From Symbiodinium natans (taxonomy: Eukaryota; Sar; Dinophyceae; Suessiales; Symbiodiniaceae): 64,000 nucleotides of DNA. The stretch is taken from positions 186,001 through 250,000 of the forward strand of contig CAJNDS010002637.1 of assembly GCA_905221605.1 (NCBI GenBank). Direction: 5' to 3'. Positions 50,525-61,989 of this stretch are shown piece by piece (position 1 is the first letter of the stretch; the number at the start of each line of letters is the position of its first letter). The translations under genes and the position numbers were made by a program. The notes beneath the pieces are model-generated. The model saw nothing but the letters and a program-made list of their open reading frames with translations. It was not told where the DNA came from and did no database searches.

Positions 50525-53455
50525 GAAGAGCAGCCGAGGTATACGTTGGCTCGGCAGGCTGTGATTATGACGATAGCTCGTGTCATGACAGCGGGCACAC
50601 AGCAAACACGGTCTTTGCATATGATGTGCCTTTGCAGCTATCAGCGCGTAGTTGAACAACATGTTGAACAGACCTTGTGCTCACAGCTCCATGCTGCTTG
50701 CTTCCACCCAGGTTCTGAGAGGTGGAACCATTGTTCCCAATCCTCCCTTGCACGTGGATGTTGGTGGCCTGCCTTTGTGGCTTACTATCAAAGAGTCAGC
50801 GGAGCTCAACTACAAATGCATGTTTGCCACACTTGCCGACAATCAGATCAGTGTGCTGCAGGATCCGGGATCTTCACTTACAGCTTTTGAGCCAATTCAG
50901 ACACTGCCCTCTGGTGGTTTAACCCCGGTCTTTGCAAGCCTAAGCCTTGATCAAAAGTTCTTGCTTGTGGCAAACTACAACGGCAACGATGATCCTGCAG
51001 GCGCAGGCGTGTCTGTTTTCAGGATTGAGTCAGACTGCAAGCTATCGCGGTCGGATTTTGCCAAACACCAGGGGTCGTCGGTTGACTCCTCGCGCCAGCT
51101 TGCTGCCCACACGCATGGCGTGGTTGTGTCATCGAGACGTAACATCATCTATGCTTTCGACCTGGGTATGGATGTGGTCTTTTCGTACAAGTTCCCAGCT
51201 TGCAATCTTATTCTGCAGTTCTTTGCTTTCTTGTGGCCAGTTGGATCGGCAGGCGTTTTGGTGTTTTCAAGGCGTCATCGGGTCGTGTTTAGAGCAGGGT
51301 CGATTCAAGGCCCGCTTTCAAGCGAGTTGACACAAGTTCTGCGTGAGCTAAGTCCTCGGGGTCTGCTAACAGCCTATCTGCACCGCAATCGAGTGGACTC
51401 ACGGACCCCGCTGCTATTCTCCTGTCTGCTAGTCTGTACGGGTATTGGGGTGCAGGGGCTTCTTGCCTAGCATTAAATGACAAATCCCTGCTTGTTGCAC
51501 AAGTTTTCTACAAAACAACCATCGGGTGCAGTCGGTGTCAGGCCAAAGCCCAAATGCTTGATTTGCCTTGGTTTCATCATGTCCCACTCGTTCCATCCCA
51601 CTAATGCTACATACCCTCCCACGCCCAGATGCCCCAGGCTTTCTGACACTGGCGAGCTTGAAGAACTCCATCGAACAGCCGCGCCGGGATTGGATTTATC
51701 ATGACTTTAATATTTAAGTTACTTCTCTATGTGCCAGAGAATCGTCCGCCACCAGTGAAGCCCTGAAGGTGTTTCCAGCTTCCGGCCCTCGCCACGGAGT
51801 GGAGCATCCCTCGCTGCCTATTCTCTACGTCATCTGTGAGATGGGTATCTTGCCATGGCACGTCATCGATTTCAGGATACACGACACACGTTGCGATTTC
51901 TTGAGATGGTAAAATGCGCAATGCCCATGCCTCTGCGATTGGGGTCATTGGGGCCGCCCCTGCTAAGGCAAGTCAGTCCTTGTCTTCCAGGAGCCGTCCC
52001 GCTGCCTTCCTCTTTCTCTTGCTGTGTCTTGCGGCTAGTGCCTTTCTTGGAGGAACTTGACGATGGGCGCTTGGCCCTTCGACAGCTCAATCAGCTGCAC
52101 ACCCACGAACCGGATGAGCTCGCGAAAGCTGCCGAAATCGCAATGTCGGCTTCGGGAAAGACCCTGTATGCCACAAATCGGGGTGAGAAGGACTCGTCCA
52201 ACACTGCCGGGACCTTATTAATATCCTTGGAGCATGAGAGAGATTTGAATAACATGAGATGTCCTAGGTGACCGTGTTCAGCATTCTACAGAACGGGCAC
52301 CTGAAGGCGGTAGTATTCCGAGATTTCCTTCACAGCAATAGCCAGTGTATGCACTCAGAGGCGAACAAGATCATGTCTGTGGATATGGAACTCTAATCAA
52401 TTTAGAGTTGCGTTTGATTTTGGGACTTGTTCTGTTTTTGGGGCTTGTGCTCTTGCTGTTGATTCCTGTCGCTGTGTTCCGCTTTCAGGCTTCTTGTTTT
52501 CTTGGTTCTTGATTTGCTGCTTTGTTCTTGGCCTTTTTGCCCTTTTTCTGATGCTTGCATGTTTTTGTTGTTGGGGCTTTCCTTCTTTTTCAGTCAAGGG
52601 AAGGAGTTTTTCGCGACCCCGACTTTGCTCCCAACCAGAAGCCCCGAGCCCACTTTAAATCTAATGTCGCGCATGTCTGTAATTTCCCATCATACTCACA
52701 TTGCTGCTGGCGGCAATTAAGTCTTTCAGGACCTTGCATCGATGCCGCGAGGCTCAGATCCAGTGTTCCGTAAAAAATGTTGTGGCTTAGTTTGTGTTTT
52801 GATTTTTCCGTTGTGTTGATTATTTGGCTTGTTGCTTTGTTCTGCGCCTTTGCGTTTGTTCTCTGCTGCTTGCGTTTTGCTTGTTGTTGTGGCTTTGTCT
52901 TCGTTTGGATTTTGCTTCGTTTGATATTCTGCTTTTTGCTGATTGCTTCGTTCTATGTTGATGTTTGTTTTTTGTTGGCTTTGCTGCTGCGTTTCTGGCG
53001 CTTGGTGTTGTTGGCTGTGCTGAGCTGCGCACACCTAAAACTCACACGAGTGCTGAATGGAATAATAAAACCAGGGCAGAAACACGCACGAATAGCCACG
53101 TCGAAGAGCACGAAGCACGATTTGCAAAACCCTAGCACCACGCGTTGTTATCGGAAGAAGGGCGCCAAAGGAACCAAGCTTAAAACACCCACAGATAAAA
53201 ATCACGCGCGGCTCGCGACTCCGGAGCCCGGACAGGTGATCCAACAGATCAAGGCTCCAAAGTACCCTCGCGGGATGACGCGCCTGGGCTATCTTGGGTG
53301 CTCACGAAGAGTGCCGTCCGCGCTTGATCGTTGACTCGTTGACTTGTTGGCTGAGGCTGGCCCATGATGACCGCATTTTGCTTGTGGCGGGGCAATCGAA
53401 CAGCGACCTCACAGTGTACACGGTGCAGCCGGAAGGTGTGCTAGAGAGACACTAG
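50525..53455 (+). CDS. 6-phosphogluconolactonase-type beta-propeller lactonase, multi-exon
   Basis: Pieces in order match the seven-bladed lactonase family (Pfam PF10282 type). EVYVGSAGCDYDDSSCHDSG / HTANTVFAYDVPLQ lies at about 50535-50636. The main exon from about 50712 holds DVGGLPLWLTIKES, PVFASLSLDQKFLLVANYNG, GVSVFRIESDCKLS, then HTHGVVVSSRRNIIYAFDLG / MDVVFSYKF near 51195. DGKMRNAHASAIGVIGAAPA is near 51905, FLEELDDGRLALRQLNQLHT and AAEIAMSASGKTLYATNRG at about 52040-52180, VTVFSILQNGHLKAVVF near 52268, KYPRGMT near 53260, and HDDRILLVAGQSNSDLTVYT with stop TAG at 53453. The family hydrolyses 6-phosphogluconolactone or related lactones. Exact exon borders are unresolved; introns hold T-rich and C-rich low-complexity sequence (52390-52620, 52780-53030). 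Confidence 0.75.
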
Positions 53456-54960
53456 GAAGAAACTGCACTGTGGAAACCTGGATCTTGTACCTGGGGAGTT
53501 GTGGAGTCTGCAGCCCCTTTGTCCGGCAGGAAAGCTCAGCGAGCAGTACACTTTGAGCAAAGGCTTGCCGCCACAGCCAGCAGCAATTGCAGTATTGCAA
53601 GAGCCTGTCGGGGAACTGTGACAGCATCCGTAGTTACTGGTTCCTGCCCAGAGCATCATCAAGAAACAAAGGCACATCACCACAGCAGTCTGGGTGCGGA
53701 TCCATTCTGGCTTTGTGTTTGCTTTTTTGCCATCATCTGGCAACTTGTGCTGGAGTCCGCCTGTTTTCATCTTCCCATCTGTAGCAATAGCCACCTTATC
53801 AGTGATGCCGGGGCAGTGCTGGATTCGGTTGGCTGCAACGCCCACCAGACTTGACAGCACTGCCATACAACTTTGGCGGCATGTCTCCAGCTAATTCGTG
53901 CAAAGAGTCACGCTTTAGAACGATGAGCACTTGCGCTGCACAGTGCAGGACTTGAAGAGGTGATCTGTGAATCTAGGTTCTAGCTGTCACATCATGTTTC
54001 TTATTTCTGCTCGAAGATGCGAACAGCGCATGGCAAAAAACCTAGCAGAGATTTGGTCGTCGGCTTCCTCCGATCCTCCAGCAGTCGGAATGTTGTTGTC
54101 AGACTTCACCCATCCTCCGATCCTCCAGCAGTCGGAATGTTGTTGTCAGACTTCACCCATCTGTTTCTGGGCGTGTTCCGAACTTTTGTTGCTTGACCAA
54201 ATCGCCTAATCCGAGCTTGGACATCGTTTGCTTTGGGGGGCTTCCTCGTTGCTTGCATAGAGGCTGCACCACCAGCATCGCCCGCAATGAATCAAGTATT
54301 GGCCCTAATCAGGGCACTTCTGACCAAGACTTTTCCATGCCTAGGCACCTTGCAGAGTCTCACGTGGACAATGTTCGCGTGGTATTTATACTGAGACTGT
54401 ATTGTTCAGACTCCTTGGCTGAAAATATGGTGACCTTGGGACCGCTGTTGCTGAGTGTCAGGGGGGCATGCCGGTAGCACCGCGGCGAAAGAACTACCCC
54501 TCCCGACACAAGGAAGCAGGAAAAGGTGCAGTGGGCTTCCGGAAGGTGTTGCCGGTTTGCGATGTGTCGCGAAATGTTCCCGCCGCCTCGCTTGAGGTCA
54601 CATCCCTCAGCAGCAGCTGCTGATCAGGCCTGAAAGGGAGAGAAGGAGAGGACAGGTTCATTGGGTTCAAGCCAGCATGGCCCTTTCAGCTATGAATCAT
54701 TCAGAGGGCTTGCAAAGATCGGGTATATCTGTGCATCTGTGCATCTGGACTGGATGGTGCTCGCCTCTGTGTTCATAGCCTGGCCCATGCTTACAGCGTC
54801 ACGTTGAGCCGGGTTGCGCCGGGTTGCGCCGGATTGCGCCTTAGCCTGGTAAAAGGATCAGCCACGCGAACAGTTGGAAATTCCCAGGCATAGGATCACA
54901 AGACCTCATGTTCATCCTTTTGCGCCACTCAAAAGCTAAACCATCCCGAAGACATCGGCA
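53456..54960. other. No supported gene; two small tandem duplications
   Basis: A 47-bp direct duplication (CCTCCGATCCTCCAGCAGTC...) lies at 54067-54160, and three units of GCCGGGTTGCG at about 54810-54840. Open frames in both directions show no domain. Confidence 0.5.
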
Positions 54961-54972
54961 ATCCATGACCCC

Positions 54973-55135
54973 ATGGGGCGGCGACGCAGTGCTTTGGGCG
55001 CTTTTGCAGTGGGGCTCGCCGCGCTTAGTCAGGAAGGCCACCGCCCCCAGGAGGATTTCGTTGGAAGTCTCCCCTGCCGCAGAGCGATCCCAGGGAGGCG
55101 GCGCTGCAGGCCCCAGTTTTGGAAAAAAATAGGGT
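54973..55135 (+). CDS. Possible exon with twin-arginine hydrophobic start
   Basis: The frame MGRRRSALGAFAVGLAALSQ / EGHRPQEDFVG has three Arg before a short Ala/Leu-rich helix, like a thylakoid-lumen or Tat-type targeting segment of a nucleus-encoded plastid protein. It stops at 55133. A following exon may be CTFSQDEIWGSWNASLALQT near 55226. No mature domain is recognised. Confidence 0.2.
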
Positions 55136-56067
55136 GATGGCAGTCTATTCGCGATGGAGGTTGAATTGTTGTGGTGTGCCTTGCAGAGGAAGCTGTAGCG
55201 GTAGCTGTGAGTTTTGGCAGGACCTGCACGTTCTCACAAGACGAGATCTGGGGCAGCTGGAATGCGTCCCTTGCCTTGCAAACTCACGAGATCATGCCTT
55301 GCAGAAAAGTGATTCCTCCTTCAGTCAGGAGCGTCTCAGCCTATGGCGCTGATGCACCTCGTGCGGGCTGCCTGCACTGTGTGAAACTTGCGCAGCCGAT
55401 TTGAGCATTGCACGGAACATCGCTGGCTTCTGTTGCGAATCGTGCCCTGCCACCAATGCTGAGGGTTTCGCTGAAATGGCGATAATCCAGGAAATCTTTG
55501 AGCGCTGGGATAGGCCCACAAATCTCAGCAGGGGATGGTGCTGCAACTGACACAGTGCAAGTGGCACTTTGCATCTCTTGGAACACGCAGGGATGGGAGC
55601 GGCGAGCTTTCGCTGGAGGAGCCGGAGCCTGAGAGGGCACTGCCATGCACCGCTACTCCACTAATCGGCCCTAATCCTCCACTAATCCCCACTAGACTCC
55701 ACTTACACTCTTACACTCCGCAACTCCCGCTTTGTTGATGACGGTGATCGTAATCATCGTAGACGCACCTTGCTTCCGCAAGATGCCTGACGTGGCGCAG
55801 CCCCTCACGCCAGTCAAGGCGAATGCTCCGCACTGCAATGCTTCGGCCTGCAAAACACCCAAGCGTGTTTGCAGTGCCAGTACCCATCACAGCTCTGCGA
55901 GGGGATGTCTCCACTTTATCAGTGCCATGGCAAGAGCAGCAAAGAGCTGAATGGAGGTCTGCTTGGCTTTGCCCCTCACAAACTGCCTTGGTTTCTGGGG
56001 CCGTGAGGCTTGGGCGCAGATGCCGACTCCACCGCCGGGTCGGGCGCTGCAGGCGTTCAGCAGGCAT

Positions 56068-56120
56068 GCAAGGCATGCAAGGCATGCAAGGCATGCAAGG
56101 CATGCAAGGGCAAGGCATGC
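56068..56120 (+). repeat. Nine-base GGCATGCAA tandem repeat
   Basis: Five tandem units plus one after a GGCA interruption, just upstream of the SET core. In frame it reads GMQ repeated. Its self-complementary GCATGC core can pair between units. Confidence 0.9.
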
Positions 56121-57442
56121 AGTGCCTCCGGCTCGACCTCTCCGCAAATAGCCGACGGCTGGTGGCAACAGCCACTTGTCGTGCAGGAGAAGTGCTTTGG
56201 CAGGAAGCGCCGTTGCTGGTGTGGGAACGTGGTGGGTCTCCACAAGAGAATTTCTTGAATGCCATAAAAGCCTTCGTCGATCTTCCAGATGACCTGCAAG
56301 ATCTCATCTTGAGCTTCCACTGTCCAGAGGATTTGAAGCTGCCTAAGATCAATTTTCCACTGGCTGGCCGACACCGTCGCCTCCTCCTCATTCTCGAGGT
56401 ATGCTGCTCTGGACTGCCGTCTGGCTTGGCGGGACTCTTTGAGCATGTCGCGTATACCAATCACAGCTGCCAACCGAATGCAGCCATTCGGGTCTCGGGT
56501 AACTCGGGTAAACAGTTCGGCCATGAGCTGCGCTTCGTGGCAATACGGCCAATTGCAAAGGGAGATGAGGTTACAATATCGTACATACAGGAGGGCCTTT
56601 TATCACAGCCCGTCAACAGTCGGCGGCGTTACTTGCGGCCTTGGGGTTTCAGGTGTGCATGTCCTCGCTGCGTTGCTGTTTATGACGACACACGCCAAAT
56701 TCAGATTGGAGAACGGACGTTAAGTGCATTCTCAGGCACGGGCGTGGTTGCAAGCGCTGGGTCCGCTGGAGCCTTCAACTCCAAGGAAACGCGGAGACTG
56801 TTTCAAAGGATGGAGAGCCAGTGGTGGTGCGAGCGTGCAGGCTCCCGGCATGAGCAAGAGGCAGCGAAGGATGCCCGCATGCGACGCTTTGCCCTCGGTC
56901 TTGGGCCAGAGGCCAAGTGGCAGGAGCGAGGACGCCGTTTGCGCCGCAGCTGCTGGTTGTCAAAGACCCTTGACCTCCACCAGAGAACTCAAGAATCCTC
57001 ACATTGGTTGGCTGCCGCCGTAGCTCGTGATGCCTCCGAAGGCTCCCTCTTCCAATTCTGAACATGAATGTAAAGGACCCCCCTTAAAAGAAGAGAGAGA
57101 GAGAGAGAGTTGCGGCATCCTACAGCATCCTGCAGCATCCTGCAGCATCCTGCATCCTGCAGCCCTGAAGGCTACCTGTGGCGAGCTGAGCCTGAAAAGG
57201 CGATCCAAGCTGCACGTCATTGGCGTCGCTTTCTTGAGGCCTCTCTGAGCGGAGCCTTGTCGCAGGAAGCAGCATTAGCCTTGGAATCGCAGGCCGAAGC
57301 TCTGCAGATGCAAAATCTGGCTGAGGAGGCCAAAGCAACATATCGGCAAGCCTTGCTCGAGGTTAAACCGTTGCAGAACACGTGGGACGACGAAGATTTC
57401 TTGGTGCCATACCTGGAAAGAAAAGTCGCCTTCATGCGCTGA
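56108..57442 (+). CDS. SMYD-like SET-domain lysine methyltransferase, two or more exons
   Basis: The frame reads CLRLDLSANSRRLVATATCR / AGEVLWQEAPLLVW (start of SET), then FEHVAYTNHSCQPNAAIRVS (the NHSCxPN core near 56460), LRFVAIRPIAKGDEVTISYI (SET end with the GDE..ISY motif) and WGFRCACPRC (post-SET zinc cysteines). This layout transfers methyl groups from S-adenosylmethionine to lysine. A later exon (about 57167-57442, YLWRAEPEKAIQAARHWRRF to KATYRQALLEVKPLQNTWDD, stop after KVAFMR) is helical like the C-terminal part of SMYD proteins. The N-terminus is not fixed; the frame is open back to 55823 through a GGCATGCAA repeat. No clear MYND finger was found, and the region 56740-57060 is less convincing. 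Confidence 0.7.
57095..57165 (+). repeat. GA run and CATCCTGCAG repeat
   Basis: A GA dinucleotide run at about 57092-57108 is followed by about five units of CATCCTGCAG. It probably lies in the intron before the last SET-gene exon, because the frame downstream starts after CCTGAAG. Confidence 0.8.
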
Positions 57443-59400
57443 CACGGATATTATCCAGATATCCCAACCCAGGCATCAGCGTGAATCCAGTGAAGCGCGG
57501 CAGGATGCGACACAGGGATCAAAGACTTAAGTCAGCAAACCTTTGGCATCAGACTTGGCAGACCAGTAGGCCTTCGATGTGGGACCTCCTTTAAAGGACC
57601 TGGTCAGCACGGGCTTTGAGCCTTGAGATGGCGTGAGATGGCGTGAGGCTGTGATGGAAAAAAGTAAGACAGGTTCTGCGTTGTTCTGCATTGTTCTGCA
57701 TTGTTCTGCCCCCAAGTTGGGCCAAGCCCACGTGTGCCTCACAACATTTGGAGCTGAGCTGGGCCTAGGTTTCGTGACGGCTTGCGACGCGAAGGCTCAG
57801 CTCTTATCGCAAGGCCGAGCTCGAGGAGCGGATCCTATTGGCCGCGAAGGTTTAGGCATGTTTTGGGCCATTTAGACTTTCGGGCTGTGTAGGGTTTTTT
57901 TTGCGAGGACCTCTTTCCGAGATTCGCTTCTGGAGCCCATTGGGGGCAACTTGTCAGAGACGTGAGCGCACCGTGAGCCTACCGTGAGCCTTGATGGGCA
58001 TCTCCCACCTTGTGCGAAACCTGGATGATGCGTGTTCTTAAAAAGGGTTTGCCGTTGAGCCAAGTTGAGCCACTGAGGCTTCTTCCACCACACGTGGAGT
58101 TCATTGTCCGGCAGCGCAAACGCCGTTGGGGCTGGGATTGCAGGGTACGGCACAGGCCAGAAGTCGGTCTGGAGGCTGTAGTCGTATCGCCTTTTTGACC
58201 GTGCTGTGCCAAAGAGGGTATCCAGTATTTGCCACCAAAAAGGTTATTCCTGTCATCGAACTCACAAGATTTCTTCTTGTGCTTTGGGCATGGCATATAG
58301 GCCGCGAACAGGAAGTGAATAGGATCGATACTAAAAGGAGAGCAGCGGCAAATCTCTTGAGCTGCTGTAGCCGCTGTAGTGGTTGTAGCCCAGCATCCTG
58401 TTTCTGGACAGGCGTCTGGGATGCTGCGGTGCATCGCAGCTTAGCTCAAGCCCTTTGCACGTCCTCTGCACCATCTCTCCGCAGGAATGCGTTGAAATGG
58501 ACCTGGAAGCCTACAATCCTTTTTCAACTCACTGGCTTATCACTCGAATCACTCGAAGTCGAGGTGTTGCGTGCTGGTCGAATGGCTGCCGGGTAGCCTG
58601 GAGTGATGGTGCCCGTCTCGTGGGCTCCGCGCCAGGGGCGGTGGGCCAGGCTGAGAGATGCTGCGAGAAGCTTTGGGCTCTGCATGGCTTTGCTACATGC
58701 TTTGTGCCTGCCACCTCAAGAACGAGAGAGGTTGCTTTGCTGCCCCTGCAGGCGATCCTGAATGGGGAGGGCCGATTCGTGCCAAAGCTGCATATGGGAT
58801 TGGGATTGGGCTTCGAACGTTGAGCCCGATAGGGTTCTGTCGCCGCATTATTTGGGGAGCAAGCTGTAGCTCTGGCAACTGGACAGGCGATGCTCCAAAA
58901 TTCTGTGTCTTGCAGGACGGAAGGGTTTCAACTAAGCGCATTGACCCCAGGTACAGTAGGCGGGGGTGCATCGGATGAGTACCGGATGTATTTCGAGACG
59001 AAAAGTCAGCAATTGCTGGACCCATGATATGCCATGGTGCTCCTTCGCATCTACGGCCATTTCGATGGTTGTGGGCCCGCCGCTTGGGGCGACTCCGCCA
59101 ACCTCCTCCTCTCAGCTGCTAACGAGGCGGCATCGCTGAGGGCAACGGTGGAGGGGGTTGGGGGCGGGGGGGGGGAACCGCCTTGTCTCAGCCTCCTTGG
59201 TCGCTGCTTTCCGGAAATGTCGCCCAGCGACAGCTAGCTAAAGGTCCGTGTGAATTCTCCGTCAGCGATGCACTTTTGACCCTAACGCAGGATGCAAAAA
59301 CAGCTGTAAGCACTGATGCTTCGGCACCCGAAGCATCCAGGGGCAAGAAAGGGGAGCTACGTAACATTACTGTAACCATGGGACTGGCCTGGTAGGCATC
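57443..59400. other. Mostly unassigned, with possible exons
   Basis: Exon-like plus-strand pieces are LSQVEPLRLLPPHVEFIVRQ / RKRRWGWDC at about 58055-58142, ECVEMDLEAYNPFSTHWLIT near 58490, LLPLQAILNGEGRFVPKL near 58738, and AALFGEQAVALATGQAMLQN through DEYRMYFETKSQQLLDP at about 58842-59024. They may belong to one gene but share no recognisable domain, and I could not join them. A G-run lies at 59158-59176. Confidence 0.3.
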
Positions 59401-59410
59401 CCACCGGTGC

Positions 59411-59660
59411 ATGCTGGAGATGAACTCTGTGTGGGCCACAGAGGTTCATGCAGAGCTTTACGAGGACGAGCAGGAAGAGACGCTCTTGTGCAGCAGCGGG
59501 CCGGTCGCTGTAGGAGGTGACGACTGGGTTTGCCTGAAGACAACAACTACTGCAGACGGTGGCCTGTACAAGTTCCTTTGCCATCATCTGAACCTGCTGA
59601 ACCATCACTTGCCATCATGTGTAAAAGATGAATCTGTGCATCCGGCCGCGGGACCCCAAG
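59411..59660 (+). CDS. Possible exon upstream of the oxygenase gene
   Basis: The frame MLEMNSVWATEVHAELYEDE / QEETLLCSSGPVAVGGDDWV and GLYKFLCHHLNLLNHHLPS is open and of normal composition. It may be a first exon of the following gene. No domain recognised. Confidence 0.25.
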
Positions 59661-59835
59661 CCTGCACGATTCCTCGCAGCTCGCCCTATAAGGCTGAAAA
59701 CCTGCATCATGGACTGCAGCAACGGCTGGACATTATGCTTCGATGTGAAGGACTTTGCGTGATGGGCACGAATGGAAGTCGTAGATAGCCAGCGCCTGGA
59801 ATGCATCTTCAGTTGCACCCTTTCTGCTCATGCAG

Positions 59836-61267
59836 GAGCGCCCGGACAGCACCGCAATCTTGACTCACGTTCGCATCGCATGGGCAGAGCCACGCACACA
59901 AACCTTCACAGAAGAGACTCCAGAGCCAGAGTCCATTTCCGAGAAGGAGTGTGGAGAGGTACTGGACCAGACAGATCCGGAGGAAGATGGACTACATCCG
60001 ATGCATCGTCGCTTGCTTCACTTGTACCGTCGCCCCAGCGCAGAGCTGCTAGATCCTGCATTCTGGGAAGCCTTGGTAGCTGGAAGCTTGACTTTTAACC
60101 CAGCAAAGCCATTCGCCAGAGTCAGATGGGCAGATGGGGCTACCCAAGCATTACCGACAAAGCGAGACCTCTCCAAGCTTGGTTACGGAAGACTTCCCGT
60201 AGAGACATTTGCCGATCTTGACATTTGCTTTTCGGATTTGGCAGCTGCGATGACGCACTTGCAGCGGCGAGGCTTCCCGCCAGCGCATGCCTGAGTTCAC
60301 ATGAATTCACTCTCTTGTCTGTTGCGGCTTCGTTTTCTTGCACTTTGAAGTTTTCAGTTTCCTCGAATGCTCGCTGCTAGACTCTGCTGGAGGTCTTCCT
60401 TTTCCTGTACGATCAGCCTTGGCAACTCTTCCTCCGCTTGTTTGAGGCAGTCCGAGTTCTGCTGGACAGCGAAGTCCGTATCAGCCTCTCTGCTTCTGGG
60501 CATTGCAAAAAAACAAGTATTGCGAAGCTTAATGTCCCGGCAGTGTAGTCAGCAACGTGGCAGTGTGCTCAATCCCACCTGAGTTACTGGCACGTGTCCT
60601 GCCCAGGTTTTCGCCTGGGCCTTGCAAGATGCCTCTGAGACAGGGCCAGTTGGAAATGTGGGAAGCAATTTTGGCCGGGCACACCGAGACAAAAGCTATG
60701 CAGACTGCCACTTTCCGGACACGCGGCTCGGGATGGTGACGACCTGGGTACCACTGGTTCCTGTCACACGGAGCAGTGGCTGTATGTACGTGGTCCCCGC
60801 TGACAAGGATGCACTCTTAACGCGATTTGAGGACCCGCACCACCTTAGGCCGGATGACGCCACCTGCGCGCTTGGGGAGGCAACGGGTCGTAAGCAACGA
60901 AATCTTTCGGGTAGTACAAGCCTGAATTTAAGGGCGGGTGACGTGCTTGGCTGTGAGATTCTCCAACTTTATCTCCAAAGATTTCCACACTTTTCTCCAG
61001 GCCTTGCCTTGCGATGCCGGCGAGACGCTGGTTTGGAGGGCGAATTTGGTGCACTGGGGTGAGGCCTGCGTGTCTGGCCACCCAAGGAGAAGCCTGGCAA
61101 CTGCCTTTGTTGTCCCTGGTGTTCGTGCTTGCGAAATGATGGAAACTCTAAGTGAAGAGTCCCTGGCTGCGGGTCTTGGTCTCGAAACGCGGCTGCGAAT
61201 CGTGGTGAAGTCACTACTTCAATACCGCTCGTGGTTCCCTGACTTTGCCGGGCTCGCCCTCGACTGA
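59836..61267 (+). CDS. Phytanoyl-CoA dioxygenase-like (PhyH) Fe(II)/2-oxoglutarate oxygenase, multi-exon
   Basis: Exon from a CATGCAG acceptor (59836) reads DGLHPMHRRLLHLYRRPSAE and ends MTHLQRRGFPP at 60282. A GC-AG intron (60283-60392) joins to VFLFLYDQPWQLFLRLFEAV. An exon from 60607 reads VFAWALQDASETGPVGNVGS, then NFGRAHRDKSYADCHF (the HxD metal ligands), VTTWVPLVPVTRSSGCMYVV and RAGD. A GT-AG intron (60943-61000, phase 0) joins to ALPCDAGETLVWRANLVHWG (distal His) and HPRRSLATAFVVPG (the Arg that would hold 2-oxoglutarate), with stop at 61265. The order HxD...H...R and the WxPL..V....GCMYVVPA strand are diagnostic. Substrate unknown. The 3' end of the 60393 exon is unresolved. Confidence 0.75.
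60283..60392 (+). other. Intron of oxygenase gene (GC-AG, 110 nt)
   Basis: The donor GCGCAT follows CCG-CCA; the acceptor CTGGAG precedes GTC-TTC. Both sides are phase 0, giving GFPP/VFLFLYDQPW. Unspliced, the frame stops at 60294. Confidence 0.6.
60943..61000 (+). other. Intron of oxygenase gene (GT-AG, 58 nt)
   Basis: The donor GTGCTT follows GGT-GAC; a pyrimidine-rich acceptor TTTTCTCCAG precedes GCC-TTG. Both sides are phase 0. Confidence 0.7.
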
Positions 61268-61920
61268 TATAATATGGAAGACCGGCTGAGCATTCACTCG
61301 AAGAGCCTCAAAATGAACGACATAGGCATGTGCGGGGCACGACTTCGAGCGGCACGACTTCGTTGGATGTTGTCCACTTGTCCTTGCAGACAAAAAGGTG
61401 TGCCGACGCGGAGCACGTCTCAGACTGCCGTGATGCAAGGGAAGACCCTGCACTGCAAGCGCCACTGCGCCGAGCAGACTTGTGGACACCGCGAAGAAGC
61501 GGTTCAGAAAAGTTGTTCCACACTGTACCTGTCTGACTCAGAACCCAGCTGTAGGTCAGGCTCAAATGTCCTCAGATGCCCCGGGGCTAAAGCGGCTAAG
61601 ACATCGAAATTCGGGCAATCCAGAAATTCTTTCTAGGGCCGTGAACTGAGCAGTGCAATTTTTTGCATGGCACTCGGAGGCTCGGAGGAAGCAGTTCTTG
61701 CCGTGGTTGCTGTCTAGTGTTACTAAGGGGCGCAGCCTCCCTGACTTTGTACGGTGCTACATCTCTCAAAGATGCCCCTAAAGAGGTTGTCATAGGCTAG
61801 AAATCTGGGCCTGTGGCTGAATGAGGGAACTCGGGTGTTGCCTTGTTTGCTTCTTTATTTCTTTAAGATGTTCTTCCAGGAGTTTGGGACTACTTTTTCT
61901 TGAAAGGTGCCCCTCCGGAG
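61268..61920. other. No supported gene
   Basis: Open frames only in conflicting directions. GGCACGACTTCGAGC is partly repeated (GCGGCACGACTTCGT) near 61338-61364. Nothing else seen. Confidence 0.4.
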
Positions 61921-61989
61921 CAGCAGGTTAGACATGGTGTCTTTGTCCAGTTGACCGTTCCCCAAGACTCTCCGACACGCTTCCAAACA

